Origin: Liolophura sinensis
Lineage: Eukaryota; Mollusca; Polyplacophora; Chitonida; Chitonidae
Assembly: GCF_032854445.1 (NCBI RefSeq)
Contig: NC_088304.1
Location: forward strand, 12,661,704-12,725,703
DNA length: 64,000 nucleotides
Direction: 5' to 3'
Shown here: one piece after another, positions 48,110-58,800 of the stretch
Position numbering within the stretch: position 1 is the first letter of the stretch
Layout of the letters: each line of letters begins with the position of its first letter
The notes under the pieces: generated by a model
Seen by the model: the letters and a program-made list of their open reading frames with translations, nothing else
Told to the model about the DNA's origin: nothing
The model's database searches: none
Position numbers and translations under genes: made by a program

Positions 48110-48365
48110 AACAAGGCGATCTATTGGTTTCAGCGTCCGCCTCGAAGTCGGGAGACCCCTCAATCAAACCAGAGACTTCATAAATGGTACATGCTGCTGC
48201 CTCACTTGGTGCGCACCGCTAAGAGTTTAGATTAAGGAAACGACTGGCTGGCTCGGTGTCAATATTTGACTGAGGTGGGTGTCATGTCTGGTGTCAGTGG
48301 CGGCAGCTGTGACTGCCACAGTACATGCACGGCTAAGTAAGACGTTAAACCCCAGGCATACGTAC
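48110..48365 (+). mobile_element. SINE related to family S3
   Basis: Body motifs tgctgcctcacttggtgc, ggtgtcatgtctggtgtc and agacgttaaaccccagg. Its upstream part is tRNA-like (cgcctcgaagtcgggagacc). A relative lies at 58,650-58,900. Confidence 0.55.
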
Positions 48366-48599
48366 ATATATGTTTTATTTAACAGTGACCAATATCGGCG
48401 AGGGAACCAAGCACGTGGCATTTATAATGTATGGGTTTACATATTTAGGTTAGTGGTACTTGTGTCCTAGCGAGCACTGAATTGGTTCGACCCGATTCTG
48501 TGGGATATTTCTTTTGAACTTTGTAAACCAGCGTGCCATATCTGACTCGTGCAAAAGCTACTTCAATAAAAGGACAATTTATTGACTGACTGATGCTTA

Positions 48600-48750
48600 A
48601 GGGCAGGTCTTCCAGCAACCTGCGGATGGCCGTGTATTTTCCCCGGGCTTTGCCCGTTTTCCCCCCACCATAACGCTGGGCGCTTTCGTATAAGTGAAAT
48701 ATTCTTGAGTACGGCGTAAAACACCAATGAAAAAAATCAATTAAATAAGT
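48600..48750 (+). mobile_element. SINE S2, 3' part
   Basis: Contains gcaacctgcggatggccgtg, accataacgctgggcgcttt and ttgagtacggcgtaaaacac. Confidence 0.75.
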
Positions 48751-49558
48751 AAGACTGGTGCTTAACGGCGTACTCAACAATTTTTCGCTCATATGACGGA
48801 GGTCAGGTTTATGAGTGGGGTGGAGGAAACCGGTGTGCCTAGAGAAGATCTACACCAGGTATACCTTTACCTGACAACACTCCTCAAACTCCTTAAAGCA
48901 AAAGCCAAAACAGAAACAGCTGGAATACTGAATAAAAAAAAGAAAGAAAACTTCATTTGTACGCTTTTATGGCAGAGGTACATCTCCTTGACATGTTAAA
49001 ATGTAATAACAAGTGGGTGTGGATCGAAATAGGGTGTTTCCACAGTCAACCATGGAAAAAAAAGAACAAGGAAAAAATACATTGAATAAAAAAAAAACCA
49101 AAAAAAAACATAAGAAGAATCTAGTTTATTTGACACTTCAGATGATTATTTCATCAAACTACGAGTCGATTCGATTTGATTACAAAGACCGCAGAAAATG
49201 AAATGAGCATCAAAAGAGGGCCATCATCTCGAAAACTATGCACTCTCCAAATGTTTTTAGTTATGAACCATACCATTGCTAGTGTCAAGGTACGTGTACA
49301 CTGACGTCACGTCACAATTTTATATTCACTTATTCAGGTGAAGCCTTACTTTATTATCTTCCATTCATTTTAACGCCGCACAAAGGAATATTTCACTTCC
49401 ACGACAACAGTAGGTTTCATACGGCTGAAGGAAACCGCCAAAAGAAACATACAACTTTTTACACATCTCAGTATTTGTCTACGAACATCCAACCGTAGTT
49501 TTTTTTAACCCATACATGTAATAAGGTGAAAGTTATGACACGTATGAGGAATTTATGT
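48751..49558. other. Gene-poor spacer
   Basis: AT-rich, with A-rich low complexity at 49,050-49,110. No supportable gene. Confidence 0.5.
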
Positions 49559-49571
49559 GACCACATCAGTT

Positions 49572-49680
49572 TATTTATTTATTTATTTGACGGGTGTTTT
49601 ACGCCATACTCAACAATATTTCACTTTTAGGATTATGGTGGGAGGAAACCATAAGTCCTGGGGAAACCCACGATCATTGC
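49572..49680 (-). mobile_element. Short SINE S2 with target-site duplication
   Basis: Reverse, 5'-truncated S2 of 109 bp beginning with a (TTTA)n tail, flanked by gaccacatcagtt (49,559-49,571 and 49,681-49,693). Confidence 0.8.
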
Positions 49681-49755
49681 GACCACATCAGTTAACCTTC
49701 TTTGGCCTTTTGTTGTTAATATACTACTTCGGCGCCTTACTGGTTTTGTTTGTTT

Positions 49756-49860
49756 GATTGTTGTTTTACGCGGTACTCAACGGTATTGCAATTATACGAC
49801 GGCGGACAGCATTATGGAGGGAAAAAAACCCGGGGAAAACCATTCGCTGGCTGCTGGCAC
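49756..49860 (-). mobile_element. SINE S2 fragment
   Basis: Reverse S2 core (ttacgcggtactcaacggta, gacggcggacagcattatgg). It lies inside a 177-codon open frame that is therefore not a gene. Confidence 0.6.
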
Positions 49861-50521
49861 AACCACGTTTTCAGTAAAATATCTCGACCACTTAATATGT
49901 GGGACACGCCACTGTTCTGGTGCTGCACAGAAAGAGGTTTAAGCACCCTCTATGTAGTTACACTTGAAATACACGGATCATTGCCATCCATGAAAATCCG
50001 TGATACGTCACAATGTACCAGTCAAAGTACGTTCACCAGTCACGTGACATCTGTCGTGCCGTCAACATCTAGGAGATGTTTGTACTTTGGGCCAAGTGTT
50101 TCCCAGGAGAACCTATCCAAGTCTAAGGCATTCTGGAAAAGGAAAAAAGGCATACTTTCAAATCTTTCCATGTACTCTAACATTTATGACTTCTTTAAAA
50201 TAGTTTCACAAGACACACGCCATTTTATGGAGGGTTATATTAGAGTAACAATTACAGTTACAACGAAAAATATCATTTCATAAAATACATTAATAAAATA
50301 CATTAATAAAATACATTAACAAAATACACTTTCCAGCATTTTATAAATGGACGAAGATGAGGAGCAACAGCACAAGCGCCCTCAACACTAGTGTTCTCGC
50401 GCGGCTCATTTTAGTCAGCATTTATGAATTGTTTCAGGCGTTGGTTAGAATCATCTTGCGCATACTCTATAGGTAAAGAGAACGTAAGTGTATAAAGTAT
50501 TAACAGCACCAAAGGCTGTGG
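49861..50521. other. Gene-poor spacer
   Basis: Contains a short triplet of taaaatacattaa repeats at about 50,281-50,325. No supportable gene. Confidence 0.5.
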
Positions 50522-50858
50522 GTGAGTGAGTGCTTGGGGTTTAACGTCGTACTTTACGATTTTTCAGTCATATGACGAGGAAGGAATCCTTACAGTGCAT
50601 GTAATGTGTCTCCTTGGCGCAGGGCGGATTTCCACCGTTCTTTTATCTAGTGCTGCTTTACTGAGACGGCTTACCGAAGCCAAGTAAGCAGCCCGCCCGA
50701 GCCATCATGCTGATAAAAGTCAACTAGTCGTTGCACTATGCCCTTATGTTGAACGCCAAGCGAGGACTTACGGTCTTAGGTGTGACTCGACCCAGGATTG
50801 ACCCTGGATCTATGGATCCCGAAGCGGACGCTCTACCAACTGTGCTATAGGGGCCGGG
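50522..50858 (-). mobile_element. SINE S1
   Basis: Reverse, near full length: tail gtgagtgagtgcttggggtt, body, and head ending gctctaccaactgtgctata. Confidence 0.82.
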
Positions 50859-51599
50859 TTCGTATAATGCGAACGCTGGAGAGCGAAATTAATGTTTTTT
50901 CTTTATAATGTTTTTATAAACATCACGGTCACTGGGCCGTCTTAATTTGCCCACCTAGAACAAGATAAGTTTATTGACATCGCTTCAAATTGCGACTTCA
51001 GTCAGTACAGGTTTGCGGGATCTGTCCCAAATCACGTGACCAGTATGACGACAGTCTTCAATGTGCAATGTTTAACATTAACAATCATGTTTGTCAAATC
51101 CTTTCAGACACATCATGCAGCAGTGTTTACAAAGCTGTTATATACAGTGAAACATTCATTACGATTGACGTCTTTATCGGCATAGATTATCACGGTAAAG
51201 CGTTCACTCCACTATGTTCGTGTTTTATAGTTAATAGCACACCGTACCTTCATAACACATGTTAACGGTTCTCTTTCGCTTCGCTGCAGTAGAGCTCTTG
51301 GCTGAATTGAACACTGCAGACAGTTCGACCTATAGTGACAGGTTTATCTTCCATATTACATGTGACGACTTTACAGCGTTTTGTGTATTTCTAGACCAGA
51401 TCTATGCAGTTTTTCTCAACCTAATTCTACTTAAGTCATGGTGCTTTGTCTTGAATGATACATGTTAAGAATGAATGAATGAATGAATGAATGATTACGG
51501 CCTAACGACACTTATAGCTTATGACGGTAATACTATAGCCATATTGTGGCGAGCGAACAGCCGAGAAACAAAGATGAGCGGCTTTGTGAAAACTGTGTT
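50859..51599. other. Spacer without supportable gene
   Basis: Includes a (GAAT)n microsatellite at about 51,470-51,494. Open frames of 69-91 codons here show no recognisable motif. Confidence 0.5.
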
Positions 51600-52090
51600 G
51601 TAGCCTGCCATTACATGTTGTAGCTTGCCACTAAATGTTTGTAGTAACTTGCCACTAAACGTTTGCTGCGGATTGCCACTAGAAGTTTGTTGTAGCTTGC
51701 CACTAAACGTTTGTAGTAACTTGCCACTAAACGTTTGCTGCGGATTGCCACTAGAAGTTTGTTGTAGCTTGCCACTAAACGTTTGCTGCGGATTGCCACT
51801 AAAAGTTTGTTGTAGCTTGCAACTAAATGTTTGCTGCGGATTGCCACTAAAAGTTTGTTGTAGCTTGCCACTAAACGTTTGCTGCAGACTGCCATTAACA
51901 ATTTGCTGTAGCTTGCTACAAGGTTTGATGTAGCTTGTCACTAAATGTTTGTTGCAACCTGCCACTAAAGTTTGTTGCAGCCTGCCAATAACACTGTGTT
52001 GTAGCTTGCCAATTGAAGTGCGTCGTAGTGTGTCAATGAAATCATACTGTAGCCTGACAATACAACTTTGTGTAGCCAATAAAATTTTGC
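51600..52090. repeat. 24-bp minisatellite with higher-order structure
   Basis: The 24-bp monomer resembles gtttgttgtagcttgccact plus aaac. Between about 51,635 and 51,778 three monomer types form a 72-bp block that repeats twice; then a 48-bp block repeats twice; outward to 52,090 the monomers decay. Because 24 is divisible by three, long frames stay open in several frames on both strands (for example an eight-residue LQQTFSGK repeat on the minus strand). I do not call a gene. Confidence 0.88.
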
Positions 52091-52382
52091 TTTTGCTTGT
52101 TAATAACATACTCTGGTTGCACTTTTGAACGACATAAAGAGAACAATTTTATGAAAGCCGATATACTCTCGATGTATTGAAATATTGTTACAATACATGT
52201 GGGTTATTATGTTGGCCATCGTCATGTAATACCTAGACGGAATAAAAATTATTTACCATCCACAAAGGATCATCATCTTCCAGATGCAACAATGCAATGG
52301 ACAGTCACAGAATATGAAATCGAATGTGAATAAAATTCCCCAGTATCATGCAGAACTGTTATCACTTTCTGAATCTCGAACG

Positions 52383-52453
52383 TAACATGGTGCACGAAGT
52401 AAATCGCAATAGATTATATCACATTTTTCATCTATCCCAACAAACCTATAAGG
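52383..52453. repeat. 71-bp direct repeat, left copy
   Basis: Perfectly identical to 54,219-54,289 (starts taacatggtgcacgaagtaa, ends caaacctataagg). It lies just beyond the 3' end of the receptor-like gene. Confidence 0.95.
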
Positions 52454-52528
52454 AAACTACAAATCTTTACAATCTCATTGTTTCGAATGTATTCATGTAC
52501 TCAACAATCACTTTGTCGATAAGTTTAA

Positions 52529-53524
52529 TCAACAACCACAGCGCATTTTAATGCTTCTTTTCATCTTGTTAAAGCCGTCCCTGAGAACTTTACTGGGTGC
52601 AGCGCACATGCCATGGAGACAGACCACGGTGAAAAACACGATGGACACTGTTCTATTTTGCCAGGATACAACAACGTCACAGAAAACACTTAGATGCATA
52701 AGGACGATGATACCGCTATGGGATAATGTATACAGTATCGACAATATCCAACTCACGCATCCCTTCAAGAAAAGTTTTCGGTCATATAGTACACCAGATG
52801 GCGTCTCTCCTTCTTTGAAGGAGTCTATCTGGCGGCGTGTTGCCAAGGATATGTGCGCCACACGGGTCATGAAACCATACGCCCCTAAGGAAGCTGGGAA
52901 GATAATTCCGAAATCCACGAAATACACCACTGCTCTTGGGATAGAGCTGAACGTGCATTGATAAGGTAGTCTCACGGACAACTCGCGAGAAGAAGGGCCA
53001 AAAGAGCAGCCGAGAATTATTACAATATCTGCTAACCAGATCCCAACGAAAACAAGTACGGCACTTTGGATCGAGACAGAGGATTGCAGAAAAGGTTTCT
53101 CTACGACCAGCCACGCCAAAAATGCTTGACAGAACACAGCTACATAAAAGCTTGAAATCGCGATGAACTGAACAACTTGTACCGCCAAGCACGAGAAGTA
53201 GTCGTACTGCCCAAAGAAAGGCTGAATGGTCACCAGGTACAGAGCTATTCCTGATACAAATTCTGAGACGAACAAATTCGTGGTCATAACCTTTAAGAGT
53301 TGACACAGTTCCGAGTGCAGGTAAGCTCCGATAAGAATTGGGTTAGTGGCCAACAGCGTGGTGGCGATAAGCACGGCAAAGACTGTCACTATGTAATCAG
53401 CCACTGTTGGCAATAAGAGATCCTCTGTTGGTGAAATAGCTGTGGTCAAGTTTGCGATTCCAACCAGGGAAAGACTTGAGTTTTTCAAAGCACCGCTGTC
53501 TCCAGAGTTTTTCAGCTGAAGCAT
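52529..53524 (-). CDS. Intronless seven-transmembrane receptor-like protein
   Basis: From ATG 53524, 331 residues. The N-terminus has two N-glycosylation sites (NSS, NLT). Seven hydrophobic segments follow, with class A-like features: a Cys at the top of TM3 (YFSCLAVQ), a matching Cys in loop 2 (YQCTF), a Trp in TM4 (VGIWLAD) and a Pro in TM5 (IIFPASL). The DRY position reads LVVEKPF and the NPxxY region reads CAAPSKVL, so both signalling motifs are atypical. It ends in a basic and Cys-containing tail. Loop 3 is short. I infer a divergent rhodopsin-class GPCR of a lineage-specific, possibly chemosensory, family; ligand unknown. An in-frame TTG lies upstream, but ATG 53524 is the first ATG. 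It is flanked by the 71-bp direct repeat. Confidence 0.7.
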   Translation of the reverse strand: MLQLKNSGDSGALKNSSLSLVGIANLTTAISPTEDLLLPTVADYIVTVFAVLIATTLLATNPILIGAYLHSELCQLLKVMTTNLFVSEFVSGIALYLVTIQPFFGQYDYFSCLAVQVVQFIAISSFYVAVFCQAFLAWLVVEKPFLQSSVSIQSAVLVFVGIWLADIVIILGCSFGPSSRELSVRLPYQCTFSSIPRAVVYFVDFGIIFPASLGAYGFMTRVAHISLATRRQIDSFKEGETPSGVLYDRKLFLKGCVSWILSILYTLSHSGIIVLMHLSVFCDVVVSWQNRTVSIVFFTVVCLHGMCAAPSKVLRDGFNKMKRSIKMRCGC

Positions 53525-53566
53525 GTCAAACAGGGAAATGTACTGGCGTATAACAAGTCTGTTCAA

Positions 53567-54218
53567 ACGGTCTACTAACGGTGTTCCTTTCTATTGTATA
53601 ATTGCGCTCATGATGTGTTGGCAGGAAAAGTTGAGCGATCACATTCCAAGAACCTTTCAATGTAAACTCTTCCCAAAATAAAACGGTGTATGGCCAAAAT
53701 TATCTTGAAAACCAATAATGAGAATTCATATTGTCCTATAATCCTTCGAATTTTAAAAAGAACTGAAAGATATTTTCAAACTTTCATGAAAACAAATTTT
53801 CAAGTTGGTGATGTGTTTGCCATTAATTAGGGCGTACACATTTAACGTCTCTGACAAATGAACTGTCAATCAAGAACACACATCTCACCAATCATAAGGA
53901 AAACTGTTGCAAATATGTTAACCAGTTGTTGCGCGCACAAATTACTTGCCAATGTTCACTCACTGTGTGGCCATGGCGTCAAAATTGCTCTCAACCAGAA
54001 TGTGATGAAAATTAACGCTTTCGCTAGAAAGGGTGGAAGGCCGACGGGCGTGTCGGATTCATGCATCCCAAGACGATATTGCCCAGTCGTCATCAATAAA
54101 GAAAGACACCACTCAGTATTTCGTAACCATATATCCTGGCTGCCAAGTTAAAAACGGCAATAACACCATGGGGATGGGAGAGATCAGAAAGGCTCTGCAT
54201 ATCTTCTCCAGACTAACT
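53567..54218. other. Upstream region of the receptor-like gene
   Basis: No supportable gene. A 14-bp match (ggcaataacaccat, about 54,154-54,167) to the hydrolase 3' end is too short to mean anything. Confidence 0.45.
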
Positions 54219-54289
54219 TAACATGGTGCACGAAGTAAATCGCAATAGATTATATCACATTTTTCATCTATCCCAACAAACCTATAAGG
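54219..54289. repeat. 71-bp direct repeat, right copy
   Basis: Perfect copy of 52,383-52,453, about 1.77 kb away, upstream of the receptor-like gene. Confidence 0.95.
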
Positions 54290-54926
54290 TTCTGCTAATG
54301 ATAAATTCTACATTTTACATTTCGAGCGTTAAATAAGCCAGTTTCAAATTGAAGTAGACGATGTGTGCACTAGCACCAACCAGTGTACAATGAGTTTTGA
54401 CTGGAACCAATTATGCATGCACATTAACACACTGCGGCAACATACATAAACAAACATCATAGCCATTAATCGCTGTGGATACGGTTATTGGGTATTGACA
54501 CAGCTCTACAAAGCATCTCTACTATAAAGGGATGTAACCCGAATAGATGATGTCATAGCGAAAGTATTGGTATCAATACTGTAAGATGGCTTTCGTCTAA
54601 ACTATCCCTGACACTCAACACTGGGCCATGGAGCTCGATTGGTTTAACAGTAACGTCGACTTGATTGGTCAGTTTACCGACAGTTGTTGCCATGGGACCC
54701 GGCAATTTAGTTTCTGAAAATTCACCTACTTAACTGAAAGACAACAGGGAAATGACGTACAGAAAGTCATCAAAATCTTTCGGTTTTACCTGGCTTTCGA
54801 GCAATTCCTCTAGGCTTTTCGGAGGAAAATTAATTCTTAAAGCATTCCTTGAAAGTGTGAGAGATTTTTTGAAGTTTATACTTTCATTTCATTAATCGCC
54901 AAGAATTTCTATGATCTCTCCTCTAT
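54290..54926. other. Spacer
   Basis: No gene is seen. The missing last GTDC1 exon could lie here or beyond, but I could not identify it. Confidence 0.4.
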
Positions 54927-54941
54927 CTCTTTCGCGGATGG

Positions 54942-55305
54942 ACCGGCCCGGATAGCACAGTTGGTAGAGCGTCCGCTTCGGGACCGGTAGATCCAGGATC
55001 AATCCTTGACCGAGTCACACCTAAGACTTTAAAAGAGGAAGTTGTAACTTCCTCGCTTGGCGTTCAGCATGAAGGGAATAGTGCAACGACTGGTTGACCC
55101 GTATCAGTATAATGGCTCGGGCGGGGCGGCTTACTTGCCTTCGGTAAGTCGTCTCAGTGATGCAGCACTAAATAAAAGAGTGGTGGAAATCCGTCCTGCA
55201 ACAAGGAGGCACATTACACGTGCATGCACCCTAATGATTCCTTCGTCGTCATATGACTGAAAAATTGTTGAGTACGACGTTAAACCCCAAGCACTCACTC
55301 ACTCA
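54942..55305 (+). mobile_element. Young SINE S1 with 15-bp target-site duplication
   Basis: Full-length 364-bp S1. The head accggcccggatagcacagt matches the Pol III A box consensus (TAGCACAGTTGG), with a B box-like ggatcaatcct; the tail is (CACT)n. It is flanked by ctctttcgcggatgg (54,927-54,941 and 55,306-55,320) with no mismatch, so the insertion is recent. Use it as the reference S1 copy. Confidence 0.93.
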
Positions 55306-55890
55306 CTCTTTCGCGGATGGTGAACATTAGCTGTGCCCAGACAATCTGCCATTTTGTAAAATGCTGTGTGAAACATTGACGTGATAGGATTGGCAAATGT
55401 CTATTAACTGATAGCTTTGCAGCGATGTCATAGCCGCTCTGAGCCACTCATTTGATCATAAGCACACTCCTTAGTTACGTGATTAACTAAGTACTATTTA
55501 ATGCAGGTAAGATGGGCACTGAAGACGATTTTAGCATAAAAAATATAGCTTTCAGGTAAGAAATTCTTGAAGGAAAAGTAATCAAAATGTATCTAGCCTT
55601 CAGCCATGATAGTTTCAGAGCCCAAAGGTAATAAACTTGAAAATCGGCAAAAATCAGTATTTGTCCCATTTAGCTCCATGTTATTTTTCACCTCCTAGTC
55701 CTTGCGAGGTACCCAAGTGCTCTAAACACTGCAGAACGGTCTGCAGAACGCCTGCATGTTTATAGGCTATCCTTAGACAATTTCATAGTAAATTCAAGCA
55801 AAAATTCTGCATATAAACGTATACACGATATTGCATGATATGGATAATATTTAAATGTACCACAGAACAAATTAGCTATGTAATACTTAC

Positions 55891-58800
55891 TTTCACGGGA
55901 CTTGATCGGGCTAAGTGTGGGCGTCTACACAACTCTCTCAGTCTCTTGTACAGCTGCTGGCTGGTGTTGTACAGACATTCCTCTGCAAACAAGATTCATA
56001 GCTGCCATTTAGAAAGCAGTTTCACTACATGTAGTTCTAGAAAGTACTTGCCTAGTGATCTCATTGGCCAAGCTCAATATCACTATAAATGTCAGATTTA
56101 GTAGCTGTTGCTCTTTACACTGACTTGCTGCTTTAGCGAGTGAGTGCTTGGGGATTAACGTTGTATTTAACAATTTTTCAGTCATCTGACCACAAAGGAA
56201 TCGTTAGAGTGGATGTAATGTGCCTCCTTGTTGCAGGACCGATTTCCACTACTCTTTTATCTAGTGCTGCCATGCTTCATTACTCACCGAAGACAAGTAA
56301 GCCGCCCCGCCCAAGCCATTATACTGATACGGGTCAACCAGTCGTTGCACTATTCCCTTAATGCTGTTCTGCATTAGTGGATCTGAACTCTAAACACATT
56401 CCCATCTAGTTTCTTATTTGTCCTATAGATGTCTTGCTTTCACATTTTGTGTAGTAATGTCGGCTATTTTGATTGGCTGCATAAATCTTTATATTTTAGG
56501 TACTTCACTTTGAAGAACTGACACGATATATGTTAGTGGAAAGAACGCAAGAAGCAATATTCAAATCTACCGTTCAGAAGAAAACTTAGACATGGTGTGA
56601 AAAGAGGGACTGTTGATGTATTATAAGTTATCCACATGTTGGGAAGGGTATAGTATTTTGCCAATTCATCTCGCACCCTGGAACACAAAGCGATCTTAGA
56701 CTTAAAGTTAAAATATCTGTCAAAAAATTTGGTGTGTTCCTTTTCGTTATTATAGCTGTACAATTTCTTGTACAATATCTTACCCAGAATTTATGTTATC
56801 AAGCCAAATTTTCACCTTATTACATAAGAAATAATAATTAAGTCATTTGAAATTTTGACTTAAGTCTAAGATAGCTCTTGTGATAAGGGGGCCTGACTGC
56901 CGTCATATATCAGTGATATACTTTTGAGCATGGTCTCCATCCACCAGTGAATAAAAGAGTTATTACAGGTAAAACCATGTGAGTTGACATGGTGAAAATC
57001 TTATACACGTACCTTCAGTTAATACCAATGACACAACACAACAAAATATATCTGTCTCCATGACCTCATAATCTAGCACAGCTCTAAGGTATTAAAATTC
57101 ATATTACAATTCAGACTGGAACAATTTTCGCTCAAGTCAAGTCTTTGTTGAGCTTCGAAGACAAACACAACATGAAAAATTCATTAAAAATTCTGAATAT
57201 AAACAGAATCTAACATACTTGGGAATATTTCGGGGTACACCAATCTGTTTGGGCACAGAGGGTAACACCCCAGATGGACAGCTTCTAACCTAGATTATAA
57301 AAAGAACAAAAACATTATCAGGTTTAACATATTCGAAGTCAAGCTTCTTCAAAGCAAAAAAAAAAAAAACCAAAAAAAAAAAACTAGGGTTGTATTTGTT
57401 GTTTTTTTAGTTGTTTTTTATTTTTTTATTATTATTATTTTGTGGCATGAAATATAATATTTCTTTGAAAACAAGGTGAGGTGTCATGTAGCTACAAGTT
57501 ATCTTTAGGAGTTCCTGTTGTTAAATTGGCACACATGAGAGGAAGTAATGGGATTTTGAAAAAAAAAAAAGAAGAAAAAAAAAAAAAACTCTCCGGCCAT
57601 ACGTGGGAAGGTCTTCCAGCAATCTGTGGATGGTCGTGGGTTTCCCCCCGGGTTCTGCCCAGTTTCCACCCACCATAATGCTGGTCGCCGTTGTATGAGT
57701 GAAATATTCTTGAGCATGGCGTAAAACACCAATTAAAAAAATAAATAAATAAATTGAAAAAAAAGCTTCATCTTTCAAAGTTACCAAAAGAAATCTTTTA
57801 GAAGCAAAAGGTATGTCTTCCCACATATAAAAGAAGAGCTATAATGTGATCTGTTTCTAAGCAGATTAATTTTGGCACAGCCTTTCTGGAGATGTCAGAC
57901 AGACAAGCCCGAAATGAAAGTCAAAATTGTGATGTGTCTACAAACACCAACGACCAAACCCCTAAATTTGTACAGTCAACTCCCTTGTCGTTATGAAACT
58001 GCAAAATAAATTCCACTACATTTTACCCAGTAGTTTCAGAGACACACAGACGTTATCAGCTGCTGTGAATGATCAGATAGACATAACAATGAAGATATAC
58101 ATGTGCCTACATAGCTACACCAAAGAACTCATGTAGAGCGGTTGATACAGCAACATCTGCCTTTAGGAGAACCCTGTAGTAGTCTCCCTTGTTGCCCTGG
58201 TAACCCCATGCGGATATGTGATTGGACAGTTTCTCTTTGGCCTCTTGAAAAACATCTGAAATCATGAAAGAAGCACGTTAAATGTTTTCAAAGAGGTATA
58301 TTGCAAAGACCATATTATATTTTGGGATGGTATAAATGCAACCTTATTTTTATATTTATATATGTTTTATTCCTCCATGGCTCAGTTGGTTAGTGCGCTA
58401 GCGCAGCATTTGACCCAGGAGCCTCTCACCCATTCGGTCCCTGTGAGTTCAAGTCCAGCTCATACTGACTTCCTCTCCAATGTAAGTAGGAAGGTCTTCC
58501 ACCAACCTTCGGATGGTCGTGGGTTTCCCCCTGGCTCTGCTTGATTTCCTTCCACCATAATGCTGGCCGCCATCGTATAAGCGAAATATTCTTGAGTACA
58601 GCACAAAACATCAACCAAAGAAAGAAAAAAAAGTCATACTATAGACTTGAAAAATGGTACTTATTGCTGCCTCACTTGGCACTCAACACTGGGTGGTTAG
58701 AAAATGGAAACAGAACTGGTTGGCCAAGTGTCAGTATCATGTGACTGGGTGGGGTGTCATGTCTGGTGACTTCAGCTTGATGCTTCAGTGGCGGCAGTAT

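Noticed and set aside
49750-50283. 177-codon open frame on the plus strand
   Set aside because: Its first part is reverse SINE S2 core and the rest shows no family motif or splice context.
51470-51494. CRISPR-like or other spaced repeat
   Set aside because: It is a plain (GAAT)n microsatellite; no repeat-spacer array exists anywhere in the window.
51519-52109. 196-codon minus-strand frame with LQQTFSGK repeats as a repeat protein gene
   Set aside because: The repeat period is a multiple of three, so several frames are open on both strands; no signal peptide, domain or non-repeat conserved part is visible.
52529-53566. Receptor start at 53,566
   Set aside because: The codon there is TTG; the first ATG in frame is at 53,524 and gives a plausible glycosylated N-terminus.
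53858-54221. Decayed hydrolase 3' end suggested by ggcaataacaccat
   Set aside because: The match is only 14 bp, with no flanking similarity in any frame.
54948-55310. 67-codon frame repeated at several places (starting [20 protein letters not shown])
   Set aside because: It is the translation of SINE S1 and appears wherever S1 does; not a gene.
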